Assembly (NCBI RefSeq): GCF_030272615.1
Contig: NC_081415.1
Coordinates: 265,639,925 to 265,703,924, forward strand
Direction of reading: 5' to 3'
From: Cryptomeria japonica
Lineage: Eukaryota > Streptophyta > Pinopsida > Cupressales > Cupressaceae
Length of the DNA: 64,000 nt
Made by a program: the position numbers and the translations under genes. This document shows, piece by piece, positions 24,188 through 35,835 of the stretch; the stretch's first letter is position 1, and each line of letters opens with the position of its first letter. Below the pieces are notes generated by a model. It was not told the DNA's origin, made no database searches, and saw nothing but the letters and a program-made list of their open reading frames with translations.

Positions 24188-24478
24188 GTGGCTATCAAAG
24201 ATGGATCAGATGAAGAAAGGTATGAAGAAAAAGCCTTAATATCTCACATAAATACTAATGATTCTTGGATCATAGATAGTGGATGCTCACATCACATGAC
24301 AGGTGATAAACACAAGTTTGTTATGTTAGAAGATTATGATGGAGGTTTTGTAAGATTTGGTAATGATGCACCATGTCCGATAAAAGGTAAAGGATCCATA
24401 ACACTTCTTGACAATGCAAAATGCAATGATGTTTATTGGGTTGAAGGTTTGAAATATAGTTTGTTGAGTGTAGCATAG
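24188..24478 (+). pseudogene. Protease of Copia A
   Basis: DSWIIDSGCSHHMTGDKHKF contains the active-site DSG of Copia aspartic proteases, followed by VRFGNDAPCPIKGKGSI and a WVEGLKYSLLSV end. A TAG at 24,476-24,478 stops it where the GAG-pre-integrase zinc region should follow. Confidence 0.9.
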
Positions 24479-24579
24479 CTAAATAACACAGGTTACCAAA
24501 TAGAATTTCAGAAAGAAACTGTCAAAGTTCATGACAAGAATGGAAAGTTAGTTGCTACCGGGACACAAACAAAAGGTAA

Positions 24580-25740
24580 CACATTTCACCTTGACTCAAC
24601 TTGGAATAAGTGTCTGTATGCAAAGATAGATGATACCTGGTTATGCATAAAAGGTTTTGTCATGTAAATTTTGATAATCTGATCAAAATAAGTAAGAAGC
24701 ACTGAGTAAGAGGACTACCGAGTTTGGAAAAGCCTGAGAATGCTATGTGCCAAGGATGCCAGATGGGTAAGATGACAAGATCAAGCTTTACAAGTAAGTC
24801 CTAAACTTCTAAGGGAATTTTAGATCTTGTGCACACTGATCTTTGTGGTCCTGTGAAAGTTCAAAGTTATTATGGTGATAAATATTTCATATTATTTGTG
24901 GATGATTATTCAAGGATGATGTCAGTAATGTTTTTAAAAGAAAAATCAGAAGCTTTTCAAATATTTAAATGGTACAAGGCAAGAGTTGAAAACGAAATAG
25001 GAAGACAACTGAAATGTCTTAGATCAGATAGAGGAGGAGAGTTCACATCTGATGAGTTCAACTTATTCTACAATGATCATGGTATTAAAAGACAAGTCTC
25101 TGCACTAAGAACTCCACAACAAAATGGAATAGCTGAAAGAAGAAACAGATCTATTGTGGATTGTGCCAGAACCTTGACGATTGAAAAGAAAGTGCCACAA
25201 ACATTTTGGAGAGAAGCAATAAGCACAACAGTTTACACCCTAAACTGAGTACAACTGAAGAAAGGAACTTTGAAAAAACCATATGAAATCTGGTATGACA
25301 AGAAACCTAATGTAAGTTATTTCAAAATCTTTAGAAGTAGATGCTATATACACAAAGATGATAGAAATGGAAAGTTTGATCAGAAAAGTGAAGAAGGAAC
25401 ATTTATAGGTTATTCTTCTAGAAGCAAAGCATTTAAATGTCTAATCAAATCATCTAACAAAATAGTAGAAAGTGAAAATGTGAAAATTGATGAATTTGCA
25501 AGAAGAAATGATGAAGGAAACTCCAAAGAACCAGAAGATTATGATGAATTTGTCTATGTTCAACCGACAAGTCCTACCGAGAAAACTGCAAAAGGAAATA
25601 TCAAATTACCGAGTGATGAAGAAGATCATACGGAGCCTACCAAGCTTGTATTAGCCAAGTATGTCAGAAGACATCATGCATCAAGTAAGATTATAGGAGA
25701 TAAGGATGATCCAGTGATGACAAGGAACAAACTGAGATAG
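24580..25740 (+). pseudogene. int: Integrase of Copia A
   Basis: The pre-integrase zinc region (CHVNFDN ... CQGCQMGK, 24,650-24,780) is broken by stops and a frame change. The core is open from 24,829 to 25,248 and has all three acidic residues: FVDDYSRMM, RSDRGGEFTSDEF and TPQQNGIAERRN. A TGA at about 25,246 precedes the C-terminal part, which has KPYEIWYDKKPNVSYFKIF and GTFIGYSSRSKAFKC. The product would insert the cDNA. Confidence 0.88.
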
Positions 25741-25756
25741 AACACGTCTGATAGCT

Positions 25757-26640
25757 GAATTTGAACCCAAGATAGTGAAACAGGCATTTAACAGTGAAGA
25801 TTGGATAAATGCTATGACAAAAGAGATTGATCAAATCAAGAAGAATGACATATGGACACTGGTCCCAAGACCGAAGGACAAAAATATAATCGGTACAAAG
25901 TGGATTTTCAGACACAAGCTGAATGAAAAAGGTGAGGTCATTCAAAAGAAAGCAAGATTAGTTTGCAAAGGTTATGCCTAAGAAGAAGGAATTGATTATG
26001 GTGAGACTTTTACACCTATGGCAAGACTTGAAGGAGTAAGAACATTGTTGGCATATGCTGCTTACAAGAATTTCAAGGTATACCAAATGGATGTCAAATC
26101 TGCATTTCTGAATGGTATATTAGAAGAAGTTTTTATTGAACAACCTGAAGGATTTGTTGAAGACAAGAATAAAGATCAGGTATGTAAATTGAACAAAGCT
26201 TTATATGGTCCAAAACAAGCACCTAGAGCATGGTATGAAAGATTGCACTCTTATTTAATCAAGATTGGTTTTATAAGGACAAGTGAAAATAGTAACATGT
26301 ACATGAAGAATGATGAAAATGGAATACTGATCTCAGCCATATTTGTTGATGATATTATCTTTTGTGGAAATGACTCTCTATGCAAGAACTTTGGAAATGA
26401 AATGAGCAAAGAATTTGAGATGTCATTAATTGGTGAGATAAAGTATTTTATAGGTTTACAGATACTGCAAATGAAAGATGAGATTTTCATTACTCAATCC
26501 AAGTACATAAAGGAAATCTTGAAGAAATTTGGAATGGAGGATTCAAAACCAGTAAGTACTCCTATGACTACCAACTGTAAACTATCAAAGATTGTTGAAT
26601 CTGCATCTGTTGATGAGACACTTTACGATCAATGATTGGA
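25757..26640 (+). pseudogene. pol: Reverse transcriptase of Copia A
   Basis: Contains DIWTLVPRPKDKNIIGTKWIF, VYQMDVKSAFLNGILEEVFI, LYGPKQAPRAWYERL (LYGLKQ in most relatives) and the catalytic FVDD with the two Asp codons at 26,348-26,353, a normal Copia variant of YVDD. One TAA after VCKGYA near 25,979 and a frame change near 26,632 break it. Confidence 0.9.
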
Positions 26641-27294
26641 AAGCTACAATATGTTGTTCATAGTGGGCCAGATATAGCACATGCAGAAGGTATAGTTGCA
26701 AGATTCTCTGCAGATCCTAAGGAAACACACATGACAACAATCAAGAGAATTTTCAGATATTTGAAAGGCACTGAAGATTATGGCTTAGTATATCATAAAA
26801 GAAATAACTTTGATTTAAAGGTTTATACTGATGCTGATTGGGCAAGCAACATTGATGACAGAAAAAGCACAAGTGGAGGAGCTTTCTTTTTAGGAGAAAG
26901 ACTAGTGAGTTGGCTTAGCAAGAAACAAGGATGTGTTTCACAGTCAATAGCAGAAGCTGAATACATTGCTGCAACATTGAATTGTACCAACATAGCATGG
27001 ATCAAACAACTGTTGGAAGGTATAAATGAGAAAGTTACCGAGCTAGTAACTATATTCTATGACAATACTAGTGCCATTAACATTTCAAAGAATCTTGTTA
27101 TGCACTCTAAGACAAAGCACATCTCTATCAAATATCATTATCTTAGAGAAGAAGCTCAAGAGAAGAAAGTGGTGTTGGAGTATGTTAGCACAAAGGAACA
27201 AATCATAGATATCTTTACCAAGCCACTGCCAAGGGACACTTTTGAGTATCTCAGAAGTAAGTTAGGGGTCCTATCCCTATCTTCTACTCACTGA
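26632..27294 (+). pseudogene. RNase H of Copia A
   Basis: Starts with GKLQYVVHSGPDIAHAEGIV (usually a YLT-TRPDI motif), then VYTDADWASNIDDRKSTSG (catalytic Asp), SIAEAEYIAA (Glu), YDNTSAINISKN (Asp) and KTKHISIKYHYLRE, ending TKPLPRDTFEYLRSKLGV at a TGA, 27,292-27,294. It overlaps the RT frame by four bases because of a frameshift. It degrades the RNA strand during reverse transcription. Confidence 0.9.
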
Positions 27295-27674
27295 CCGAGT
27301 TCGGTGAAAGCATCAATTTGATGACTCTACAGATTATCTTTTAGGGATTGATGCCGATTTACACACTTTGGGATGTTTTCTAAAGGTGTGCAGGAAACAA
27401 ATATAAGAAATAGGAATTGAAGACTTAAATGCTCTGATCGAGACTAAGTTGACACATAACAGTAGGAAATCACTTCATACAAGAAGAAATTATGTTTTAG
27501 TTCTTTACTTTTTGGCATTGTTGTCAAAGGGGGAGAAGACTGAAGAAAAGAGGAGAAGACAAATGTATGGGGGAGAAGACTGATGACAAGGGGAGAGCAT
27601 TTCAGAATCTCACAGCAATCCAAATCAATTAGGTCAAATCAATTGGTTTTGCCATCAATGCCAAAGGGGGAGAT
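27295..27674 (+). other. 3' untranslated part and polypurine tract of Copia A
   Basis: No coding capacity. Three AAGGGGGAG-type purine runs occur near 27,530, 27,569 and 27,664; the last, at 27,663-27,674, abuts the 3' LTR and is the functional polypurine tract. Confidence 0.8.
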
Positions 27675-29203
27675 TGTTGGCATTATAACAGACAAAGAGA
27701 GATTGTTGGCATTTAAATAAGGATATTGAGAAGGTTGTTGATGATTATGGACATAACTTATTAAGGATGTTTACTGTCTTAATATTATTATTTTGTCATT
27801 GATGTCAAGAAATTGATTTTCTAATTCAGTATGATGTTGCCATATCTTAAGAAGTATGATTTGATGAGTATAAAGATGTCGGTAAAAGACATAGACAAAA
27901 TGTGATGAATAAGGGGAGAAATAAGTTATTCAATGGGCAACTATTACTAAGTTAGACAATGATGAGATCATGATGTTTAGAATTTTTTGATATCCTACAT
28001 ATGTTGTTGATTGTAAGGTTAATACTATACTATGTTCCCGAGCAAATAATCTAGTCGATAAACCCTAAGGAACCTAGTCGGTAAACCCTAAGGTTATCGC
28101 TATCGGTTAATGAAGTCGGAATGTCTACCGAGTGAAGTTTAGTATTTATCGAATTGCAACCGAGTAATAACAGAATGCATTGAATGAACAAAAGCATTAT
28201 TTAATGAAGGAAGTTGATGAGCTGGCTATGATTAAATGATTGGTATGTCACGAATGAAGTTTGTTAACGAATCTATGGCAAAGAAAAATCGACAGGAAGA
28301 TCTACAACATAGATTGAACCGCAATACCCTAGCACAAGTTCCAAGAAATGTATGCAAGTTCCAAGGCGGGGTAAAACATTTTTCAAATCGAAGGATACAT
28401 TGAACCTGGTCTAAGTTTGAAGATCTAATGGCTATGATTGATCATGGGAAATGTGATCAAGGAGATTAAGCAGTTGGGAAATTGTTTAGAAATAAGGAAC
28501 TGTTGATAAATAATGTATGCTGGCAAGTGTATGCACAGGGATGCTACACAGTGATTACCAAGCACAGAAGCTTGAAGACCTATTTGAATAACAGAGTATA
28601 GAGCCCAGCAGATGGACAAGATAAAGTTCTATGTCTAGATTGTATTGAGAAAATAAGAATCTACTTTAGCATTTTAGATGTGAAGTTGCAGATAGATTTT
28701 TATTACTGTTATTTTGTGAAGTGATAGAAAATCTCTTAACCGAGTGGACTTAACAGTCTTATTTGTAAAACCCTCTAACAAGGTGACATTCGGATTGAGT
28801 GTTTGAAATCCTTTAACAAGGTCACTTCTAACAAGGTGAAGATCCTAATAGATATGAGGGAAATCCCTTAACCGGGTCACATCTAGCAATGTGTTTGTAA
28901 TCTTTAATAGGATTTTCTTTTAACCGAGCATACTCTAGAAGAGTATTTATTAGTGGGTCCGAAATCCCACAGTAGTTTTTCCCTATTTGTGTTTCCACGT
29001 TAAATTTGGTGTTATGAGTGTTATGATGTTTATATGCTTTTGAGTTTGCATGTTTAGCAGTTTTGATTATATTACTGAAGTATATGTTACCGAGGTTGAA
29101 TCTATTGTTTTTATGGAAGATTAAGTTTGTATGATTCACCCCCCCCCCCCTCTCATCTTATTAGCTTGCCATCTGTACTTAACATTAAGTATCAGAATTA
29201 TCA
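27675..29203 (+). repeat. 3' LTR of Copia A
   Basis: Matches the 5' LTR throughout. A 23-bp piece (CCTAGTCGGTAAACCCTAAGG) is doubled near 28,060-28,100. The C-run has 12 C here against 8 in the 5' copy. The hairpin and GGTTTTTCCC-like motif are at 28,953-28,999. Confidence 0.93.
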
Positions 29204-29208
29204 TCAAC

Positions 29209-30007
29209 TTAGTGCCCAAATCTTAACAAAAACCCTCCAAATCATCCTAGAAAGAATCCTCCTCCAGATTTTCTTCGTTGTTCTACATAATAGGATTGAT
29301 TTTGGCCTTGTTGCAACTCTCTTGAACATCTCCTAATTTAGAAACAAGAGTAATCTTTGAATCCTCCATGACACAATAGTCTTCATGATAACTTGAAGAC
29401 GAGATAGAATCAGTTAGAGCATCATGAATGTGTTGGGGAGCAACCTCACACACATTGGTCTCTTCATACTCATGGACAAGACTATCCTCATGGTCTCCTT
29501 ACACCTCTAATTTGGGCTCATGCACATGTTCCTTTTGATCATCAACATCACCATGTTGTTCCAACACCACCATTTATGTGGGCATATAAATGTCTTTTTT
29601 CTCATGATCAATGAATAAAGGAAGATTATCAAATGAGAGGACTGAGTCTTCTTCTCCATTGTCAACTTTATCTTGTCTAATGGTTTGCTATTACAACTGA
29701 TCATTCTCAATATCTTCCTACAACATATCTGACTCCTCCTCATTTGGAGCATGTGAAGGCTCACAAATAGTAGGTTGCACCTCTTCCTCATGTTGAGGAT
29801 GATTACTATCCACCCTCCATACAACAGGTCCACCCTTAAAGAGGAAAATGGTGGTAGGAAAAAGAGGCCTAGGTGGTGGGGTATCTTGAAAAGGACACTA
29901 AGAGGTCTAAATAGTGGGTTGATGGCCTCTAAAGCTTCGAATTCTGAATTTGGGATTTTCTTAAATAGGTTCCTCAAAAAAATTTCTTGAAATGAAGGAG
30001 GGTTCCT
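29209..30007 (-). pseudogene. Old minus-strand reading-frame remnant, middle part
   Basis: Between Copia A and Copia B. On the minus strand a loosely open frame rich in Glu, Asp, Asn and His (about 29,260-29,990) has a handful of stops. It lines up with 20,447-21,559 on one side and 37,128-38,200 on the other once A and B are taken out. I recognise no domain. It could be a degenerate retroelement linker or an extra ORF. Confidence 0.35.
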
Positions 30008-31275
30008 TGTTAGCATTATGGATGAATTGATTATGTGTTGCATTGGTGTTTTGTCATTGATTTTAACACTACCTATTATGGTTGGTTACCAGCAAACAAG
30101 TTTTGGTTATCGGTAGAAGATCTAGTGTTATTAGTAGAAGAGACTATCTGTTGGACACTTTCGACATGTTTGGATCAGTGAAGTATATTTGATTTCATGT
30201 GTTATATGCTCCATGAGCATGTTTTGGTCAGTTGGTATTAGCTTGGTAATTGGATGCTATCATACACTCTGGTAAACCCTTACCGACACTGGCTTAAGGA
30301 TCTACTGGCACAGCTTTCATTAAGGAATCGTGATAGGATGCATAGTTGGTGTTGGTGTAGATTCTTCATGGATTTCAAGATGCTGAAGATGTTCTTTGAT
30401 CGTGCTTCAAACTGCTTGAAGACATTGCTTTGGCATTGTGGACCCAGAATAGGTCTGGTACCTATCTAGGTTATGGAATGGTATCATGCTAATGTGTACT
30501 CTACATGTTACCAGGATATTTCAAGATGATTTATGGATTTGTTATTATTGTTTTGGTCTTAAGTTGACATGTCATATCATTGTAATATGGAATTGCAATA
30601 TCTTTAGGTGGTTGACCTAATAGGTTTAGGCCTTAGGGTTTGTATAAACAAGAGGTAGAAACTCTTTGTAAAGAATCATGGTTATTGGAAAGGTCATGGT
30701 CAAGGAATGTAATGTGCGAATATTGTAATATGATTCAGGAAGAGGAGTTGGTTGATCATTGGTGGTTGAATTGGATTTAAAAGAGGATTTAGTCCTCTGA
30801 CACTGAGCTTAACCGAGACTGTAATCAGGTATGGTAGATGTTATTTCTAGCAGTTCACTCTATTGGATTGTTGTCCATTTATCTTGAGATGGTTGTATCC
30901 TCTCTATAGTCAATGAGAATCTTTTGTAATGAGCAGTACGCTCTAGGCAATGTGCCTTCCTGCAAGTGCAGGCCCCTCATTGTAACACATACTTTTTACA
31001 AAAGTACCATCTGACTGTGGGTAGGCTTCCCAACGTGGTTTTTCCCTTTTTGGGTATTCCACGTACAAATCATGGTGTTATGTGGTATGGTTGCTTTGCA
31101 TTAATTATCTGGTTAATTGTTAAGTTGTATTGTTTACCTATATCTTTCCATACTGGTGTCTGTATGTGCTTTATCGGTACTTGATTTGTTTAAGGTTGTA
31201 TTGTGGATTAAAAGTTATAATCTGTTAACAACTGATTCACCCCGCCCTCTAAGTTGTTCATCGGTTATCCTAACA
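30008..31275 (+). repeat. 5' LTR of Copia B
   Basis: TGTTAGCATTATGG ... TATCCTAACA. Hairpin and GGTTTTTCCC motif at 31,017-31,063. The C-run is interrupted (CCCCGCCC) near 31,238. Confidence 0.92.
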
Positions 31276-31277
31276 AT

Positions 31278-31290
31278 TGGTATCAGAGCC
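31278..31290 (+). other. Primer-binding site of Copia B
   Basis: TGGTATCAGAGCC, two bases after the LTR; complementary to initiator methionine tRNA. Confidence 0.93.
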
Positions 31291-31327
31291 TTGGTCCTCT
31301 TTTGCAGAAGCTTAACCACTTGAGGTA

Positions 31328-32266
31328 GATCCTACGGAAACTAATCCACCAACAACTATTTTCAGAAGAGAAATCCCTAAGCTTGATGGAAAAAATTATG
31401 GGATATGGAAAATTTGAATGGAGACTCATCTTAGATGTCTTGGCAAGGATATTTGGGAGATCACTGAGAAAGGATACACACCTTATGATCTAGCATATGG
31501 AAATCCTACTCCTGCAAACCTGGATAAGAATATTCAAAATGATTGAAGAGCTAGAGAAGCCTTCTTGTGTGCACTTACTGATCAATAGATTATGGGATTG
31601 ATTGACAAATCATTGGCTAAGGTTATGTGGGACAAATTGAAAACTTTGAATGAAGGGGATCCTACTGTCAAAATTGCTAAACTTGATGGTTACCGAATAA
31701 GATATGAAAACTTGAAAATGGAAGATAATGAAAGAATTGTTGTGTTTATGGAAAGAGTAAATGAGATTGTTATGGGAATTCAATGTTGTGGAGGATTTCT
31801 AAGTGAAGATGAAATAGTTTCCAAAGTCTTGAGAGCCCTTCCACTGGCTTACAAGATGAAGGTAGCTGCAATTAATGAGTTAAGAACAATGGCAAACACC
31901 TCAGTTAATAGAGACATTCTGATTGGGAAATTATCTGCTTTTGAGCTTGAAGAATTTGGATCTTCTGGAGTTGTAAAGTCTAAACCTTCTTTTCATGCAT
32001 CATCATCAACATCTACTAGAAAAAGTGATTGGAAAGCCCTATATGCAAAATAATTGGAAGACATGAGGAAAGAAGATGAAGAACTTGAGCAACTGGAAGC
32101 CTTATTTTTTAAAAGAATACCTAAAGGAACATCTGGAAGTAAGTATGAAGGAAAAGAACCTTTTAAATGTTTTGCATGTAATAAGATTGGTCATTTTGCA
32201 TCTAGAAGTCTTGAAAGGAATGCAAGGTTTGAGGAAAGAGTTAAGAAATATTTTAAGCCTAACTAG
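31328..32266 (+). pseudogene. gag: Gag of Copia B
   Basis: A decayed Gag with FRREIPKLDGKNYGIWK at its N-terminus, then VMWDKLKTLNEGDPTVKIAKL and IVSKVLRALPLAYKMKV of the UBN2 body. Stops occur near 31,416, 31,543, 31,587 and 32,051. The zinc knuckle near 32,169-32,210 reads CFACNKIGHFASRS, with Ser in place of the last Cys, so zinc binding would be lost. Same layout as Gag of Copia A. Confidence 0.85.
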
Positions 32267-32439
32267 AACATATATAGATTCAAGAAGAGTAAACAATGCT
32301 ACATAGCAGATGAGGAAGGAGTAACTAATGACTCAAGAGATGAACCGATAGAAGACTCTTCTAGTGGATCTGGAAATGGAAAAGAATGGGTGTTCTATGC
32401 TTTGAAGTAATATGAATCGGAACTGGCTATCAAGAATGT

Positions 32440-32725
32440 AGAAGAAGCCCTAATAGAAAAAGTTGAAGATAAGGATGAATGGGTAATTGATAGTGGATGC
32501 TCACATCATATGACTGGAGATAAAGGGAAATTTTTATCCCTGGAAGAATTCAATGGTGGTCAAGTCATATTTGGAGATGACAAGGCATGTATGATCAAAG
32601 GTAGAGGTATTATTTATTTGGATGGCAAGCATAACACTGATAATGTCTATTATGTAGAAGGTTTAAGGCATAATCTTTTGAGTGTTGGTCAATTGGATGA
32701 TAAGGGTTTTCAACTTCAGTTTTAA
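32440..32725 (+). pseudogene. Protease of Copia B
   Basis: WVIDSGCSHHMTGDKGKF holds the active-site DSG, followed by VIFGDDKACMIKGRG and NVYYVEGLRHNLLSVGQL. A TAA at about 32,723 ends it just before the pre-integrase segment. Confidence 0.88.
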
Positions 32726-32733
32726 GATAGAAA

Positions 32734-33710
32734 ATGCAAAATCATAACAAGACTAGTTTGGAGATTGCAACTGTTATTCAGACAAGAAGTAATATCTTTC
32801 ACTTGAACACTAGTAATAAGACATGTTTGATTTCTCATATTGATGAGAGTTGGGTATGTAATAAGAGGTTGTGTCATGTTAATTTTGACTATATTGTTAA
32901 GATCGGTTCAACTAAGGCAGTTAGAGATATACCTAAGATTATGAAGCCTCATAATCTGGTATGTAAGGAATGTCAATTGGGTAAGCAAGTTAGAAGTCAT
33001 TTTAAGAGCATACATGATAAATATAATGATGTACCTGATTTGATTCACACTGACTTATGTGGTCCAGCAAGGACTAGAAGCTTTCAAGGTGATAGGTATT
33101 TCATGTTGATTATTGATGACTATTATAGAATGATGTGGGTGACTTTTCTAAGGGAGAAGTCTAAAGCTTTTGAGAAATTCAAGATCTTTAAAGTGAAGGT
33201 TAAAACTAAAATTGGATTGAAAATCAAATGTCTAAGATCAATTCATGGCGGTGAGTTCACTTCTCATGAATTTAATAGTTATTGTGAGACAAATGGATTT
33301 AGGAGACAACTATCTACACCTAGGACTCCTCAGCAAAATGGAGTAGTTGAAAGAAACAACATAACCATTTTGGATGCAGCTAGATCTATGATGATGGAAG
33401 TCAAATTGCCTCATATCTACTGGAGAGAAGCATTGAGTACAACAATCTACACATTCAACAGAGTTCACATCAAAGGTGAAACCGGTAAGACCCCTTATGA
33501 ACTATGGTTTGGACATACACCTACTGTTAAGTATTTCAGAATTTTTGGAAGTAAATGCTATATTAGAAGGGATGATTCAATTGGAAAGTTTGATCCTAGA
33601 TGTGATGAAGGGATATTTATTGGTTATTCAATTTAGAGAAAAGTATATAGATGTTATAACAAAATATTGCAAAAAATTGTGGAGAGTGCTAATGTGAAAG
33701 TGGATGAATA
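32734..33710 (+). pseudogene. int: Integrase of Copia B, second catalytic Asp missing
   Basis: A 300-codon open stretch (32,734-33,636) has the pre-integrase zinc region (CHVNFDY ... CKECQLGK), the first Asp in IIDDYYRMMWV and the Glu in TPQQNGVVERNN. The second Asp block reads RSIHGGEF: an ATT (Ile) codon at 33,241-33,243 replaces the Asp of the usual RSDRGGEF. The enzyme could not be active. The tail with GIFIGYS runs to a TAG at about 33,634. Confidence 0.88.
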
Positions 33711-33837
33711 GTACATAAATAATTCTATATCATATGGCAAGGAACCAGCAGTGGAAATGATCATAACTGAACCAACAATGCCTCAACCAATATAGGAAGC
33801 TGAGACAGTTACATCGGCACAATCAGAAAATTCAATT

Positions 33838-35139
33838 GTGATTGATGATCAGAGAAGTGAACCCGAAGTTCAAAAGATACCAAGATATGTAAGATTAAAT
33901 CATTATGAAGACCAAATTATTGGAGATAGAAACAAGGGAGTTATGACAAGAAGAAAACTAGCAAATGAAGAGGTGTGTCTTATTTCTCAAGTTGTATCGA
34001 CAACTCTTATTGAAGCTTGTAAGGATAAACATTGGTTAAAGGCTATGGAATATGAATTAGATCAAATAGAGAAGAATGAAACTTGGTATTTAGTTTCCCA
34101 GCCTAAATGAGCTTTTAGGAATAAACTGAATGAGGATGGTCAAGTTATAAGGAACAAGGCTAGATTGGTTTGTAAAGGATATTCTGAAATGGAAGGAATT
34201 GATTATGGTGAGACATTTGTACTTGTAGCTAGAATTGAAGTTGTTAGACTATTTCTTGCCTATGCAGCTTATAAGAACTATAAGGTTTATCAAATGGATG
34301 TTAAATGTGCATTTTTGAATGGTGAGTTTGAGGAAGAAGTTTACATTGAGAAACCTAACAGATTTTCACTGATAGATGATAAAGATATGGTTTGCAGATT
34401 GAAGAAAGCTTTATATGGATTGAAACATGATCTTAGAGCTTGGTATACAAGGTTGGATAAATATCTTTTGAAGCTTGGTTTTACTAATGGCAATCTTGAT
34501 AGTAATCTATATTATAAGATCACTGATAATGATGTTTTGATTATTGAAGTTTTTGTTGATCATATCATTTTTGGAGGAGAAGATAAAATGTACATGGAAT
34601 TTGCTAACAACATGAAGAATGAATTTGAAATGTCCATGATTGGTGAGATGAAATTTTTCTTAGGTTTGCAGATTACTCAAACTGACAAAGGGATTTTTAT
34701 CTGTCAAACTAAGTATCTGAGGGAATTGTTGAAAATTTTTGGTATGGAGAATTCCAAACTGATAAGTACTCCTATGGCTACAAGTGAGAAATTATCTATC
34801 AAGGATACTTCTACACCGGTAAATCCAACAAGGTATAAGTCTATGATTAGTGGTCTATTATATCTAACTCGGACTAGACCTGATATTATGAATGCAGTAA
34901 GTATTGTTTCAAGATATCAAAGTAATCCTAAAGAAAATCATGAATGTGCAGTAAAGAGGATATTCTGGTATTTGCAAGGAACAACAGAATATGGTTTATG
35001 GTATTCCAGAAATGATGATTTCACCTTATGTGCATATACTGACTCAAATTGGGCAGGTGATACTGATGATAGGAAGAGAACTTCTGGTGGAGCTTTCTTT
35101 CTTGGAAAGAAACTGGTTTCATGGATCAACAAAAAATAG
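33838..35139 (+). pseudogene. pol: Reverse transcriptase of Copia B, FVDH active site
   Basis: RT motifs YQMDVKCAFLNGEFEEEVYI, LYGLKHDLRAWYTRL and EVFVDHIIFGGED. The second Asp of the catalytic pair is a His (CAT at 34,561-34,563), which removes polymerase activity. A TGA near 34,108 splits the N-terminal part (33,838-34,110) from the main frame (34,165-35,139). The end runs into RNase H: TRTRPDIMNAVSIVSRYQ, YTDSNWAGDTDDRKRTSG. Confidence 0.88.
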
Positions 35140-35502
35140 TCATGCATTTCTTTATCTACTACAGAAGTTGAGTATGTTGCAACAACTAATTGCACTCAAG
35201 TCTTATGGATGAAGAAAATGTTGAAGGATATTAGGGTAAATTGTAGTGAACCGGTAGTTATCTATTGTGATAACTCTACAATTATTGACATGTCTAAGAA
35301 TCCAGTATTTCACTTTAAGACTAAGCATATTTCAATAAAGTATAACTTTCTGAAGGACAAGGTTGAAGCAAAGGAAGTGAAATTGGTTTATGTGAACACT
35401 AAAGAACAGATTGGAGACATATTCACTAAATCGTTGTCTAAGGAATCATTTGAGTATTTAAGAGATAGGTTAGGGGTTTTTGCCCCTCCGACAAAGACTT
35501 GA
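35140..35502 (+). pseudogene. RNase H C-terminal part of Copia B
   Basis: After a TAG at 35,137-35,139 the RNase H continues with a Glu-containing STTEVEYVA stretch, YCDNSTIIDMSKNPVFH, KTKHISIKYNFLKDKV and TKSLSKESFEYLRDRLGV, ending at a TGA, 35,500-35,502. Confidence 0.85.
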
Positions 35503-35835
35503 TTGATGAAGTTTGTCATTAGTCTGACATGGATTACCAGAGGTATTATTCATTTCAGCACTGATGAGTGGTTATACTACTCAGGGGAAGTAGTCAGCTT
35601 TGAGATTGAGAGTTTAATATCATTGCTTTGATATTTTTGTCAAATTTTTGGCATTGATGTCAAAGGGGGAGTGATAGTAATGTGAAAAATCATTCATAAC
35701 CTTACAGAGAGATCATTCATAGGGGGAGAGCTATTGATTGCTGGTTGTCTTCCAAAGGGGGAGACTTGTTTGGCATTTCTTGGTACTTAGATATTTTTCA
35801 CATCTGGTGTTGCTATCAATGCTAAAGGGGGAGAT
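35503..35835 (+). other. 3' untranslated part and polypurine tract of Copia B
   Basis: Non-coding; AAAGGGGGAG purine runs near 35,662, 35,754 and 35,824-35,834, the last abutting the 3' LTR. Confidence 0.8.

Larger units (their letters stand above)
21560..29203 (+). mobile_element. Copia element A, complete, TSD TCAAC
   Basis: Two LTRs (21,560-23,059 and 27,675-29,203), a primer-binding site, the gag-protease-integrase-RT-RNase H order of Ty1/Copia, a polypurine tract and a perfect 5-bp target duplication TCAAC (21,555-21,559 and 29,204-29,208). In the first 115 bp of the LTRs I count 5 differences by eye, so it is moderately old. The frame changes at least three times and has several stops. 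The catalytic motifs I could check (integrase D, D, E; RT FVDD) are still readable. The 3' LTR is longer because of a 23-bp duplication near 28,060-28,100 and a longer C-run. Confidence 0.95.

Noticed and set aside
29775-29990. Plus-strand frame with a Lys/Arg-rich stretch
   Set aside because: Overlaps the longer minus-strand frame and has no context; likely a shadow.
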